This document shows, one piece after another, positions 49,562 to 59,602 of a DNA stretch of 64,000 bases. This DNA is from Brevundimonas poindexterae (GTDB taxonomy: Bacteria; Pseudomonadota; Alphaproteobacteria; Caulobacterales; Caulobacteraceae), in assembly GCF_020524625.1 (NCBI RefSeq), contig NZ_JAIVLL010000006.1:26664-90663 (forward strand), given 5' to 3'. Within the stretch, counting starts at the first letter, position 1, and the number at the start of each line of letters is the position of its first letter. Made by a program: the position numbers and the translations under genes. Under the pieces are notes generated by a model. The model did no database searches, was not told the DNA's origin, and saw nothing but the letters and a program-made list of their open reading frames with translations.

Positions 49562-50836
49562 ATGGACCCCATTTCTGAACGCCTCAGGCAGCGGCACCCC
49601 CAGAGGATTGATCTGTCGCTGGAGCGGATGACCGCCCTGTGCGCGGCGCTGGGTGATCCGCAGCGGAGACTGCCGCCCGTGGTCCATGTGGCCGGGACCA
49701 ACGGCAAGGGCTCGACCATCGCCTTCCTGCGGGCCATGGCCGAGGCGGCGGGCTTGCGCGTCCATGTCTACTCCTCACCCCATCTCGTGCGGTTCAATGA
49801 GCGGATCCGGCTGGCCGGCAGCCTGATCAGCGATGCGGCGCTGGACGCCATCCTCGACCGGATCGAGGCCATTCCGGGCGAGGCGACGGTGTTCGAGAGC
49901 ACCACGGCCGCGGCCTTCGTCGCCATGAGCGAGGTCGAGGCTGATCTGGCCCTGATCGAGGTCGGGCTGGGGGGCTCACTGGATGCGACCAATGTCCTGC
50001 CCGTGCCCCAGCTGGCGGTCATCACGCCGGTGGACCATGACCACGCCGAATTCCTCGGCGCCGATCTGGCCGGGATCGCGCACGAAAAGGCCGGCATCCT
50101 GAAGCGGGGCGGCCGCGCGGTCGTCGCCCGCCAGCCCGAGGTCGCCCGCGACGTCATCGGCCACGCCGCGGCCGGAAATGGCGTCGCCTTGTCGGTCCTG
50201 GGCGAGGATATCGACGCCTTCACCGAGCATGGGCGGCTGGTGTTCCAGGGCGTCGACCGGCTGCTGGACCTGCCCCTGCCGAACCTCACGGGCCCGCACC
50301 AGATCGACAATGCCGGTCTGGCGGTCGCCGCCGCGCTCGACTTCGGCCTGACCGTGGACGCCATCGAGGCCGGCCTGACCGCGGCGGTCTGGCCCGCCCG
50401 CATGCAGCGGCTGAAGGCCGGCCCCTATGGACAGAAGGCCGAGGCGGCGGGCGTCGAACTGTGGCTGGATGGCGGGCACAATCCGCACGCGGGCCGCGCC
50501 CTGTCCGAAGCCCTGCTGGAGCGCCAGCGGCGCGACCCGCGGCCCATGGCCCTGATCGTGGGCCTGCTGGCCTCAAAGGACGCGGGCGGCTTTTTCCAGA
50601 CCCTGCGCGGGCTGGACGCCCCGGTCATCACGGTGGCGTTCGAGGGCGCCGCCGTCCCGGCCGAGGCCCTGGCCGCCGTCGCCCAAGGGCAGGGTTTCGG
50701 CGCCATGGCCGCCGACAGCGTCGGTGAGGCGGTTCAGCGCGCGCTCGACCTCGGCGCCGGCCGCATCATCATCTGCGGCTCGCTCTATCTGGCAGGGGAA
50801 GTGCTCGGCGCGTCCGAAGACACCTGGCCGGTCTAG
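49562..50836 (+). CDS. folC: Bifunctional folylpolyglutamate/dihydrofolate synthase
   Basis: A 424-residue Mur-ligase-type enzyme that adds glutamate to dihydropteroate and to reduced folates. The ATP site is [12 protein letters not shown] (residues 42-52). [29 protein letters not shown] and [13 protein letters not shown] are family segments. ATG 49562 has GAAGGA upstream; ATG 49553 lies at the repeat edge with GGGGGAGG directly before it and is also possible. The DUF559-repeat unit separates it from accD. It overlaps the convergent trxA by 4 bp. Confidence 0.95.
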   Translation: MDPISERLRQRHPQRIDLSLERMTALCAALGDPQRRLPPVVHVAGTNGKGSTIAFLRAMAEAAGLRVHVYSSPHLVRFNERIRLAGSLISDAALDAILDRIEAIPGEATVFESTTAAAFVAMSEVEADLALIEVGLGGSLDATNVLPVPQLAVITPVDHDHAEFLGADLAGIAHEKAGILKRGGRAVVARQPEVARDVIGHAAAGNGVALSVLGEDIDAFTEHGRLVFQGVDRLLDLPLPNLTGPHQIDNAGLAVAAALDFGLTVDAIEAGLTAAVWPARMQRLKAGPYGQKAEAAGVELWLDGGHNPHAGRALSEALLERQRRDPRPMALIVGLLASKDAGGFFQTLRGLDAPVITVAFEGAAVPAEALAAVAQGQGFGAMAADSVGEAVQRALDLGAGRIIICGSLYLAGEVLGASEDTWPV

Positions 50837-51174
50837 GCGGCGTCGCTGCTGGCGATGCCCTGTTCGGCCAGCCATTCGGCGATCTTGCCCTTGGGGATGG
50901 CGCCGACCTTCATCGAGGTCATCTGGCCGTCCTTGAACAGCATCAGGGTCGGGATGCCCTTCACGCCCAGTTTTGACGGGGTCATGGGGCTGTCGTCGAT
51001 GTTCAGCTTGGCGACCGTGACCTGACCGGCCATTTCGTCGGCGATCTGTTCGAGGGCCGGGCCGATCTGTTTGCAGGGCCCGCACCATTCGGCCCAGAAG
51101 TCCACCAGCACGGGGGTGGAGGCCTTCAGCACGTCGGTCTCGAAGCTGTCGTCGGTGACCTTGATCGTCGTCAT
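50833..51174 (-). CDS. trxA: Thioredoxin
   Basis: A 113-residue thioredoxin with the active-site motif WCGPCK (C31, C34) in [16 protein letters not shown] and the cis-Pro loop GIPTLMLF. Length is normal. It is a general disulfide reductase for ribonucleotide reductase and other enzymes. It lies 82 bp downstream of addA on the minus strand, with room for its own promoter. Confidence 0.97.
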   Translation of the reverse strand: MTTIKVTDDSFETDVLKASTPVLVDFWAEWCGPCKQIGPALEQIADEMAGQVTVAKLNIDDSPMTPSKLGVKGIPTLMLFKDGQMTSMKVGAIPKGKIAEWLAEQGIASSDAA

Positions 51175-51256
51175 GGAACTCTCTCGGGAAGCGGGGCGCC
51201 GGGCACCCGTCGGCTTTCGGATGTGGGGCGATTCCCGCCCCGTTCAAGGTGACAGC

Positions 51257-54200
51257 CTACAGGGCGGGCGCCAGTGCGTGAAGCGCCTCGTCGATCAGGG
51301 CGTCCGGCACGGGCATCAGGCGCGGCCCGTCGGCCCAGACCAGCGCCGCCTCGACCGCCCGGCCGGGATAGAGCCGCCGCAGCAGGGCGACATAGGCCGC
51401 CATCTGCAACAGATGGGCGGGGTCGGTGCGGTCGATGTGGTCCGGTGCCGGGCGCTGGGTCTTGTAGTCGATCACCAGAATCCGGTCGGGCAGGACCACC
51501 AGCCGGTCCATGCGTCCCGACCAGGCGATGCCCTCGACCGTGCCGGTCAGGGCCACCTCGGCGCGCGACCCGGGGCCGAAGACGGCCGCGAACCGGTCGT
51601 CCTCCAGCACACCGAAGGCCGCGCCCGTCATCTCGGTGATCTGGGCGGGTGTCAGGCCGGGCTCGCGCGCCAGCAGGCGGTCGGCCGCCGCGCGGCGATC
51701 GGCGGCGGGCAGTTCGGGCAGCCGCTCCAGCAAGCGGTGGATCAGTGTCCCCCGGCGCAGGCGCGACAGGCCGCCGTCCCGGCCCCGATCCAGCGGTGAG
51801 GGCGAGGGCGGTCCGGCATCCTCGCCGTCCCCGGCCAGCCGTGACGGGGCGCGGGCGCGCAGGCCGGCGTCCGCCGGCGGGTCGGTGCGGCACCAGTCGG
51901 GCAGGGTCTGCCGTTCGGGGATGGCGGGCACGACGCGCAGGACGGACGCGGGGGCCGGACCAAAGCGCCGGCGGCCATCGTCCATATCCGCGACTGCGTC
52001 CAGCCGGTCGAAGGTCTGGCTGAGCAGGTCCCACCAGCTGCCGTCGGCAAAGCCGTCCTTTCGCCCGGCCATGCCCCGGCCCATGATCACCAGCCGGTCG
52101 CGGGCCCGCGTCAGGCCGACGTAGAGCAGGCGCAGGCTCTCGTCGGACGAGGCCTGTTCGCGGGCCGTACGGGCGGCTGCAAGCGCGGCGCAATCCTCAT
52201 CCTTCCGTCCGCCCATCAGCCATCCGGCGGGGGGTGGTGTTTGACCTTCCTCGACCTCGGTCGGCACCTCGAACAGGGCGGTGCCGCGCGCGCCGGCCCG
52301 GGCCGTGGTGTCGGGCAGGAAGACGACCGGCGCCTCCAGCCCCTTGGCCCCGTGCACGGTCATAATGCGCACCTCGCCGCGCGGGCCCTCCAGATCACGT
52401 TTGACCTCGACCTCGGCCGCCTCCAGCCGGTCGAGCACCGTCTCCAGGTCCGACAGCCCCTGTTTGTCCAGCGACAGGATCAGCGACAGGGTTTCGTCCA
52501 GGGCCTCCTCGGCCTCGCGACCCAGCCGCTCCAGCATCCGCACCCGGCCGGTGACGCCCGCATCGTCCTTGCGGTTCAGCAGGCCGGAGGCGAAGGCAAA
52601 GGCCTCGCGATCCCGAGCGTCCCGCGCCCAGGTGGCGAGCGCCAGCGCCCGGGCCCACAGGGGCTGCTCATGGGCGCGGGCCTGAAGCTCTTCCCACAGC
52701 GGGCCGCGGCCCTTTTGACCGGCCAGGGCGTACAGGCTGTCGGGTCCCTCGAAGTCCGGCAGGTCGCACAGCGGCCCGCGCAGGATTTCGGCGAGGCTGA
52801 GCTCGTCGCCGGGGAAGAGGGCAAAGCGCATCACGGCCTTGATGTCGTCAAAGGCGATATGGCTGGACAGCTTCAGCCGGTCGGCGCCGGCCACGGGCAC
52901 GCCCTCGGCCTTCAGCGCGCGAATGATCTCCTCAAAGGTCGGATCGCGCCGCCGGACGAGGATCAGGAAATCGTCATAGCCACAGGCCCGCCAGGCCTTG
53001 TCCTTCGGGTCATAGACGGCGTCGCCCTGATCGACCGCGCGTCGGATTTCGCGGGCCAGTGCCCGGGCCAGCTTCTTCCGGCCATGGGTGGCGGGTTCAT
53101 GGTCGACCGGCACCCACGGATCCTGCTCGACCGCCTCATCGTCGAAGAACAGGGGCCACAGCTCGATCGAGCCGGCATGACCGGTGCGGGCGGCGACGTG
53201 TTCGGGCGCCTGCTGAAGCGTCTGGCCGGTCAGGGCGCGGGCCCGCTCGGGCCCCTCGAAGACGGCGTCGACGAACTTCAGCACCTGCGGCGTCGACCGG
53301 TAGGAGGTGGTCAGCTCAATGCCCTCGAAGGCGCCGCCCGTGCCCTTGATCCTCTGGTCATAGGCCTGGGCCTCGCGCCGCAGCCGCTCGGGACGCGCCC
53401 CCTGGAAGGAATAGATCGACTGCTTCTCGTCCCCGACCGCGAACACGGTGCGGGCCGAGGTATCGCCGCCGAAGAACTCGCCGGTCAGGGCGGTGATGAT
53501 GTCCCATTGCTCGGGGGCGGTGTCCTGCGCCTCGTCGACCAGCACATGGTCGATGCCACCGTCCATCTTGTAGAGCACCCAGGCGGCGGCCTGCGCCTCG
53601 GTCAGGAGGGCGCGCGTGCGGTCCACCAGATCGGCGAAATCGAGGCCCCCCGACCGGTCCTTGGCCTGCTGATAGAGGGCGGCATAGGCGGTCGCGAGCG
53701 TCGCCGCATGGCGCGACCGCTCGGCCGTGCAGGCCGCGCGGCACGCCCCCAGCGTCTGGCAGTAGCTGTCCTGAAGCTCGGTCAGGCGTGTCATCACGCC
53801 GGGCGGCACCGACTTTGTACCCATTTTCGCATGGGGCGCGCCGTCGGCCTTCAGGAACAGGCGGCGCAGCCCGGCAAAGCTCAGGCCCTCGGCCAGCGCC
53901 TGTTGCAGGACGGCGGCCTTCTTCTGGTCGGTGACGGCGCCCGCTGCCAACTCCGCCGCCAGCGCCCGCGCTTCGGCCGGGTCGAACGCCGCCAGCCAGT
54001 CGCGCTCCAGCCCCTCGACCGTCACGCCGGCTTCGGTGCCGGTCAGGGTATGGATGTCGCAGGCCTCGCCCTGTGCGACCGCCTCGACCCAGGCCGAGAT
54101 CTTCAGCCGCTCGGCCTCAAGCGTCGCCAGCAGGCCCTCGAAGGTCTGGAAGTCGAGCGTGACGGCGAAATGGCGATAGGCCTCGCCCAGCGGTCTGTCC

Positions 54201-54712
54201 CCGTCGGCCAGCGCCGCCCGCGCCAGATCATCGCGCGCCTCGCGCGACAGACGCCGCGCCGCCTCATCCTCCAGCACGCTGAAGCCCGGTGTGACCCCGG
54301 CCTCCATGGGAAAACGCCGCAGCAGCTTTTCGCAGAAGGCGTGCAGGGTCTGGATCTTCAGCCCGCCGGGGGTCTCGAGCGCGCGGGCGAACAGGCGCCG
54401 GGCGCGGGACAGGGCCTCGTCGTCATAGTCGCCCGGCGCGCCCCCCTCGAGCTCAGCAAGGGCGCGGGACAGCTTGTCGTCGTCCATGACGGCCCAGCCG
54501 CCCAGCCGCGCGAACAGCCGGCTCTGCATCTCCGAGGCGGCGGCCTTGGTGAAGGTCACGCACAGAATGGCGCCGGGCGCCGTTCCGCCCAGCAACAGCC
54601 GCGCCACCCGGCTGACCAGGGTGGTGGTCTTGCCCGACCCGGCATTGGCCGAGACGAACACCGACAGCGTCGGATCGGCAGCGCGCGTCTGGGGGTGCAC
54701 GGGGTCGCTCAT
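51257..54712 (-). CDS. addA: Double-strand break repair helicase-nuclease AddA
   Basis: An 1151-residue UvrD-like helicase with a C-terminal nuclease; with AddB it resects double-strand breaks for RecA. Walker A is SANAGSGKTTTL (21-32). VDEAQDTAPEQW and VGDEKQSIYSFQGA are helicase motifs II and III, and MTVHGAKGLEAPVV is motif V. The nuclease site is VIDYKTQRPAP near the end. ATG 54712 overlaps the addB stop (ATGA). This is the alphaproteobacterial form of the RecBCD function. Confidence 0.95.
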   Translation of the reverse strand: MSDPVHPQTRAADPTLSVFVSANAGSGKTTTLVSRVARLLLGGTAPGAILCVTFTKAAASEMQSRLFARLGGWAVMDDDKLSRALAELEGGAPGDYDDEALSRARRLFARALETPGGLKIQTLHAFCEKLLRRFPMEAGVTPGFSVLEDEAARRLSREARDDLARAALADGDRPLGEAYRHFAVTLDFQTFEGLLATLEAERLKISAWVEAVAQGEACDIHTLTGTEAGVTVEGLERDWLAAFDPAEARALAAELAAGAVTDQKKAAVLQQALAEGLSFAGLRRLFLKADGAPHAKMGTKSVPPGVMTRLTELQDSYCQTLGACRAACTAERSRHAATLATAYAALYQQAKDRSGGLDFADLVDRTRALLTEAQAAAWVLYKMDGGIDHVLVDEAQDTAPEQWDIITALTGEFFGGDTSARTVFAVGDEKQSIYSFQGARPERLRREAQAYDQRIKGTGGAFEGIELTTSYRSTPQVLKFVDAVFEGPERARALTGQTLQQAPEHVAARTGHAGSIELWPLFFDDEAVEQDPWVPVDHEPATHGRKKLARALAREIRRAVDQGDAVYDPKDKAWRACGYDDFLILVRRRDPTFEEIIRALKAEGVPVAGADRLKLSSHIAFDDIKAVMRFALFPGDELSLAEILRGPLCDLPDFEGPDSLYALAGQKGRGPLWEELQARAHEQPLWARALALATWARDARDREAFAFASGLLNRKDDAGVTGRVRMLERLGREAEEALDETLSLILSLDKQGLSDLETVLDRLEAAEVEVKRDLEGPRGEVRIMTVHGAKGLEAPVVFLPDTTARAGARGTALFEVPTEVEEGQTPPPAGWLMGGRKDEDCAALAAARTAREQASSDESLRLLYVGLTRARDRLVIMGRGMAGRKDGFADGSWWDLLSQTFDRLDAVADMDDGRRRFGPAPASVLRVVPAIPERQTLPDWCRTDPPADAGLRARAPSRLAGDGEDAGPPSPSPLDRGRDGGLSRLRRGTLIHRLLERLPELPAADRRAAADRLLAREPGLTPAQITEMTGAAFGVLEDDRFAAVFGPGSRAEVALTGTVEGIAWSGRMDRLVVLPDRILVIDYKTQRPAPDHIDRTDPAHLLQMAAYVALLRRLYPGRAVEAALVWADGPRLMPVPDALIDEALHALAPAL

Positions 54713-57700
54713 CCGCCCTCTCCCTCGCCGTCGGCCGCGCCCATGACATGCCACTCCCAGACCCGCGCCAGATGGTCATAGTTGCCGCCGCGCAAGGTCA
54801 TGAATTTGGGCACGGCCCATGACCGATAGGGCGTCTCGTCCCGGTCGAAATGGGCGATGCGCCGGGTCAGGCCCTCCAGCGCGTCGCCGGTCGCGGTGGC
54901 GGTGTCCTCAAGCCCGGCGGCCACGGTCTTCCACTCTCCTCCCTCGCCGCGCCCGGTGGGGCGGACATAGGCCAGCTCGGCCACCGGGCCCCGGCCGATG
55001 TCAGGGCCAAAGCCCCCGGCCTCCAGAATGGCGGCGGTCAGGGTCAGCTGGGGCGCGAGGCCGGCCTCGACCTCCTTCTTCGACGGCCCCATGCCGGTCT
55101 TGAAGTCGAGGACGGCGGCACCGCCCGGCCAGGTCTCGATCCGGTCGGCATAGGCCTGCAGCACGAAGTCGCCGCCCGGCAGGGTCAGGGTCATCCGCCC
55201 CTTCCTTTCCGCATGCAGGGTGACGGGTCCGTCCGTGCGGGCGCGGCGGATCCGCTCCTGCTCCGCCAGCCAGCGGGCCGAGGCTTCGGCCAGCGGCTGC
55301 TCACGCGCCAGGGCCGCGTCGTCAAAGCCCGCCTTGACCAGTTCGGCGACGATCCGCCCGGCCAGCGCCTCGGCAAAGTCGTCGCCCATGTCGTCGGGGC
55401 GCTCCAGCGTCAGGGCCTCGATGGCGGCGTGAATGGCATTGCCCCGCTCCATGGCGGTGGCCGGCTGGCCGGGCCGGTCGAGGGATTCCAGCCCCAGGAT
55501 CCACTGGGCATAGAGGGCATAGGGATCGCGGATCCAGCGCTCGACACGGGTGACGTACAGGCTGCGGGGGCGCTGCTCCACCGGCGGCCGGGGCTCGGGC
55601 CGGCTGGCCGGTCGCGGCACCAGATCGGGCGGGCTGTCCAGCATGCGGGCCAGCTCGCGCACCGGATCGTCCGTGGTCAGGGCCACCGGGTGTTTCGCGG
55701 TATTGGCCCCGGTCGCCAGCATCTGCAGCCGCCACAGCCAGCGCGAGCGCACGGTCGGCTGGCCGTTCCGTCGCTGGCAATGGACCAGCAGGGCCTCGGG
55801 TCCCGCCGCCGCCTGAACGAAGTCCTGCGCCGACTGGCCGATGCGCTTTTCCGGCGAGGGCAGGCCCAGGGTCGCGCGCATCGGTCGGGACAGGAAGGGA
55901 TCGACGGGGGCGGCGGGCGGCCAGACGGTTTCCTCCAGCCCGGCCAGGATCATCCGGTCTGACCGGACCAGCCGCCCCTCGATGGCGCCGAGAATGCGCA
56001 GGCGCGGATGGGTGGCGCCGCCCTGACGCACCGTCTGTTCGTCCAGCAGCGAACCGATCAGGGCGGCAAACTCGGGCCGGGTGACGGCGCCCAGCGCCCC
56101 ACCCGCCTCGATCAATTCGGCCAGCAGGGCGGACGCCGTGTCCCCATCGCTGCCGGACCAGGCCGAGGGACCGGCGAGGCTTTCGATCGCCGTGACCAGC
56201 GCCCGGGCGGCCTCATCCAGCGGCGCCTCGGGCCGGAAAGCCGACCGGGCGGCGGCCGAGAGTGTCTCCAGTCGATCGACCAGAGCCAGAGCTTCGGTCG
56301 CGCCTTCGGGCGGGGTGTCGCCGGCGCTACCCCGGCCCCGGCCCCCGCCTCGGCCTTGGGGCTTCAGAAGCCTGTGGCGCAGGACCGACCCGTCGCGCGG
56401 CGCGGCGCCTCGAAAGCCATACAGTTCCAGATGCGCGACGGCGGCCTCGTCCAGACCGGGTCGCACGCGCGGATGCTTCAGCAGCGACAGCAGCGTCGCG
56501 GCATCCAGAGGCCGCTCCATCCAGCGCGCCACCAGATCGACCAGCCGTCCGGCGGGCAGGGTGCGCAGGCTGACGCCGGCGGAATTGTCCGGCCGGATCC
56601 CCCATCGCTCCAGCCGGGCAGCGACGCGCCGGCCCAGATCCAGATCGGGCGTGACGAGGGCGCAGGTGCGGCCCGGCACTTCCAGCGCCTCGCGCATGGC
56701 CAGGGCGAGGGTCGCGGCCGTCGACTCCTCGTCGGGCAGGTCCAGCAGGGTCAGGCCCTCCAGGCCGCGCACCACCGGATCGACGGGATCATGCGGCGCG
56801 GCCTCGGCGCGAAGACCTGAGATGGCGGTCCGCCAGTCGCCTGTGGTCTCGGCCGGCCTGAGGGCCTCGTTCAGCACCCGCTCGCGGGCCCGGCCGCCGG
56901 TCTGGTCGACGCCACCCGGCACGGGCCAGGGCCGCACATCGGCGCGCGCGATCCCGCTGCGCTCCAGCAGCAGTTTCAGGGCGCCCTGCGGATGCAGATC
57001 ATCGACCTTCGTCCACACATCGTCCGGCAGCGCGCGATCCAGTCCGGGCAGGATGACGGCCCCCTGAGGAGCATGGGCCACAGCATCGAGCACGGCAGCG
57101 GCGGCCGGGACCGTGCCGGTCGATCCGGCGGCCAGCACCGGGGTCACCGGGGGGTGTTTCGACCAGTGCTCGGCCAGCAGCCGCAACAGGGTCACCCGCC
57201 GCCAGGCCGGGTCGACCAGCCCCAGCGCCGCCAGCCGCTTCGGCCAGGCCTCGACCCCGAGGGACAGGAACCGGGCCTGCTTCCGCCAATGGTCGGCCAG
57301 ATCGCCTTCGACCAGATCCGCGACGCGGCCGGGATCCTCGATCTCCTCGATCTGGCAGGACTCCAGGAACCGGCCGAGGGTGTCCGCGTGGGCCAGGGCT
57401 TCCCGCACCGAGAGACTGGTGTCGAACTCCTCGACGATCATCCGGGCCAGCTCGAACCGGCGATGCAGGGGTGAGATGGCGGGCGGCAGGTCCAGCCCCA
57501 GCGCGCCGGGCGTGAAGGGCGCCTCGTCCTCCTCCAGATCGCCGAGCGCGCGCACCTGCGGCATCAACACCGGCCGACCGTCGCCCACCGCCAGCAGGGC
57601 CTGCTCGAACGAGCGCACCGCCCGCCGGTTCGGCAGCAACAGCATGGCGTCGCTCAGGATTTCCGGTGACTGGCGCCCGGACCAGTCCAGCAGGGCCGCC

Positions 57701-57789
57701 GCCAGATCGTTCAGGAAGGGCCGGTGCGCGTCGATGGAGTACCAGCGCGGCGCGAAGATATGCGGGAAGGGGTCGAAGGCGTCCGTCAC
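54709..57789 (-). CDS. addB: Double-strand break repair protein AddB
   Basis: A 1026-residue partner of AddA, with an inactivated helicase-like fold and a C-terminal PD-(D/E)XK nuclease domain: ERGNAIHAAIEALT and the active-site strand AAVLDFKTGMGPSKKEVEAG. SVTRVERWIRDPYALYAQ-like residues (YVTRVERWIRDPYALYA) open that domain. Iron-sulfur cysteines of the Bacillus type are not evident, as is usual in alphaproteobacteria. GTG at 57789 overlaps the stop of the nucleotidyltransferase gene. It forms an operon with addA. Confidence 0.94.
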   Translation of the reverse strand: MTDAFDPFPHIFAPRWYSIDAHRPFLNDLAAALLDWSGRQSPEILSDAMLLLPNRRAVRSFEQALLAVGDGRPVLMPQVRALGDLEEDEAPFTPGALGLDLPPAISPLHRRFELARMIVEEFDTSLSVREALAHADTLGRFLESCQIEEIEDPGRVADLVEGDLADHWRKQARFLSLGVEAWPKRLAALGLVDPAWRRVTLLRLLAEHWSKHPPVTPVLAAGSTGTVPAAAAVLDAVAHAPQGAVILPGLDRALPDDVWTKVDDLHPQGALKLLLERSGIARADVRPWPVPGGVDQTGGRARERVLNEALRPAETTGDWRTAISGLRAEAAPHDPVDPVVRGLEGLTLLDLPDEESTAATLALAMREALEVPGRTCALVTPDLDLGRRVAARLERWGIRPDNSAGVSLRTLPAGRLVDLVARWMERPLDAATLLSLLKHPRVRPGLDEAAVAHLELYGFRGAAPRDGSVLRHRLLKPQGRGGGRGRGSAGDTPPEGATEALALVDRLETLSAAARSAFRPEAPLDEAARALVTAIESLAGPSAWSGSDGDTASALLAELIEAGGALGAVTRPEFAALIGSLLDEQTVRQGGATHPRLRILGAIEGRLVRSDRMILAGLEETVWPPAAPVDPFLSRPMRATLGLPSPEKRIGQSAQDFVQAAAGPEALLVHCQRRNGQPTVRSRWLWRLQMLATGANTAKHPVALTTDDPVRELARMLDSPPDLVPRPASRPEPRPPVEQRPRSLYVTRVERWIRDPYALYAQWILGLESLDRPGQPATAMERGNAIHAAIEALTLERPDDMGDDFAEALAGRIVAELVKAGFDDAALAREQPLAEASARWLAEQERIRRARTDGPVTLHAERKGRMTLTLPGGDFVLQAYADRIETWPGGAAVLDFKTGMGPSKKEVEAGLAPQLTLTAAILEAGGFGPDIGRGPVAELAYVRPTGRGEGGEWKTVAAGLEDTATATGDALEGLTRRIAHFDRDETPYRSWAVPKFMTLRGGNYDHLARVWEWHVMGAADGEGEGG

Positions 57790-58517
57790 CCGGCCTCTCG
57801 CGCCAGCCGGGCCTCGGCCTCATCGCGCGCTCCGGGATCGCCGACGTGCATCCAGTTGCCATCCAGCACACAGCCGAACAGCCGCCCCGCCGCGGCCGAC
57901 CTGCGCCACAGCCCGCTGAGCGAGAAGGGCCCGTCAGGGCCGTCGGCGACATAGCCGGGACGGCAGATGTGCACGCCCATATAGGCATAGGGCGCCTCGG
58001 CGGCCTCGCCCCGAAAGGTCAGCTGTCCGTCCTCACCGAGAAAGAAGTCCCCGCCGCCCTCAAAGCCGATCGCGCCCTCGCGCCGCGCCAGCAGCAGGGC
58101 GGCATCCATCCGCTCGGGATCCCACAGGTTGGACAGCTCCGCCAGGGCATCCCCCCGGTCGGTCCAGACGCTGTCGATATTGGCGACGAAGACCGGGTCA
58201 TCGCCCAGAAGCGGGATGGCCTTCTTCAGACCACCGCCGGTCTCGAGAAGCTCGGCGCGCTCGTCCGAAATCGTGATCTCCGGCCCGCGCCCGCGGCCAG
58301 CCAGATGGGCCTCCAGCCGGTCGGCGAACCAGTGGACATTGACCACGGCGCGCGCGACGCCGGCGTCCGCCAGCCGGTCCAGCACATGGTCGATCAGGGC
58401 CCTTCCGCCGACCTCGACCAGCGCCTTGGGCCGGTCATCGGTCAGGGGCCGCATGCGCGTGCCCAGCCCTGCGGCCAGCACCATAGCGGTCTTGGGCGCT
58501 GTCTTCGGAACCGTCAT
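57786..58517 (-). CDS. murU: N-acetylmuramate alpha-1-phosphate uridylyltransferase (MurU-type)
   Basis: A 243-residue sugar-1-phosphate nucleotidyltransferase: MVLAAGLGTRMRPLTDDRPKAL is the nucleotide-binding loop, ELLETGGGLKKA and NIDSVWTD the sugar/Mg part. With the neighbouring AmgK kinase it matches the MurU-AmgK pair that returns MurNAc from peptidoglycan turnover to UDP-MurNAc, bypassing the fosfomycin-sensitive MurA step. The assignment rests on this pairing and on fold. ATG at 58517 overlaps the amgK stop by 4 bp. Confidence 0.85.
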   Translation of the reverse strand: MTVPKTAPKTAMVLAAGLGTRMRPLTDDRPKALVEVGGRALIDHVLDRLADAGVARAVVNVHWFADRLEAHLAGRGRGPEITISDERAELLETGGGLKKAIPLLGDDPVFVANIDSVWTDRGDALAELSNLWDPERMDAALLLARREGAIGFEGGGDFFLGEDGQLTFRGEAAEAPYAYMGVHICRPGYVADGPDGPFSLSGLWRRSAAAGRLFGCVLDGNWMHVGDPGARDEAEARLAREAG

Positions 58518-59602
58518 CCGCGCATCTCCCTCGGAACATGACGGTCGAACCAAACCCGGACCTGCGACAGTTCCGGTCGTTTCAGGTTTTGTTCCAGATG
58601 GCCCCACATGCGCGGCATGAACTGGCGATAGCGCGGCTTGCCGTCGCGCGCGATCAGCCGGGCGAAGACGCCGAGGATGCGCCCCTCGTTCAGCGCTGCC
58701 AGCGCGGCATAGTCGGCCCGGTAGGTGTCGCCATCCACCTGCATGACGTCAATGTAGTGGTCCAGCGCGGCGCGCTCGACCTCGGGCGAGACGTCGCGGC
58801 GCGCGTCCTGGAGCAGGGAGTGCAGGTCCCAGACGGGATGGGCCAGCACCGCATCCTGAAAATCGATCAGGCCGACCCGCCGGAAGCCCTCACGGTCCGG
58901 CAGCCACAGCAGGTTCTCGGCATGATAGTCGCGGTGCGCCATCACCCAGGCCCGGGCCTCGCCCATGGCCGCGACCGGGGCCCAGGCAGCGTGCCATTCG
59001 GCGCGCGCTTCGGCACCGAAGTCGAGGTCGGGTAGAAGCTTCGGCATCCATTCGATGAACAGGTCGGCCCCGGCCTGCAGCGCGGTCGCGTCATAGGTCA
59101 GCAGCGGCCAGTCCCCGCCCGGTCCTTCCAGCCGGTCCGGCAGGGGGGCCACGAGATGCAGCCGGGCCAGCGCCTCGACCGCCTCGATATAGAGGGGCAA
59201 CTCATCCGCGCCGCGCTCGATCACCCGGGCATAGAGGTCGTCGCCGAGGTCCTCGAGGATCGCCAGACCGTTGGCGGCATCCAGCGCCACCACTTCGGGT
59301 GCCGAGAGGCCGGCGGCCCGCAGGTGCTGCGCCACGGCGGCAAAGGCCTCGATCCGCCCCGCCGACAGACGTGCCGTCGCGTTCCAGCCATGGGCCAGAC
59401 GCTGCTCGGGCGACCAGGCCGGATCGCACGGCGGGCTCTCGAGGGCCGGGGCCTGATCCATCAGCATCAGCCGCCCGCCCGAGGGCGTGGTCAGCCGCTC
59501 GTAGCGCCGGGTCGAGGCGTCACCCGGCAGGGGGTCGCGCCGCGCGTCGGCAAGACCCGCTCCGGCGAGGAAATCAGCGATCAGCGCACCACGCTCAGAC
59601 AT
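58514..59602 (-). CDS. amgK: Anomeric MurNAc/GlcNAc kinase AmgK (phosphotransferase family)
   Basis: A 362-residue kinase of the aminoglycoside-phosphotransferase fold. It has GDASTRRYERL in the N-lobe, LAILEDLGDDLY at the hinge, catalytic-loop MAHRDYHAENLLWL and the DFG-like IDFQDAVLAHPVWDL. AmgK phosphorylates MurNAc and GlcNAc at C1 for peptidoglycan recycling. It sits between tsaE and murU, overlapping both by a few bases, the order expected for this pathway in Pseudomonas and Caulobacter-like bacteria. A resistance role is not implied. Confidence 0.87.
   Translation of the reverse strand: MSERGALIADFLAGAGLADARRDPLPGDASTRRYERLTTPSGGRLMLMDQAPALESPPCDPAWSPEQRLAHGWNATARLSAGRIEAFAAVAQHLRAAGLSAPEVVALDAANGLAILEDLGDDLYARVIERGADELPLYIEAVEALARLHLVAPLPDRLEGPGGDWPLLTYDATALQAGADLFIEWMPKLLPDLDFGAEARAEWHAAWAPVAAMGEARAWVMAHRDYHAENLLWLPDREGFRRVGLIDFQDAVLAHPVWDLHSLLQDARRDVSPEVERAALDHYIDVMQVDGDTYRADYAALAALNEGRILGVFARLIARDGKPRYRQFMPRMWGHLEQNLKRPELSQVRVWFDRHVPREMRG

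Noticed and set aside
52241..54781. An 846-residue plus-strand frame opposite addA
   Set aside because: addA has complete helicase and nuclease motifs; the shadow is repetitive in Gln, Gly and Arg.
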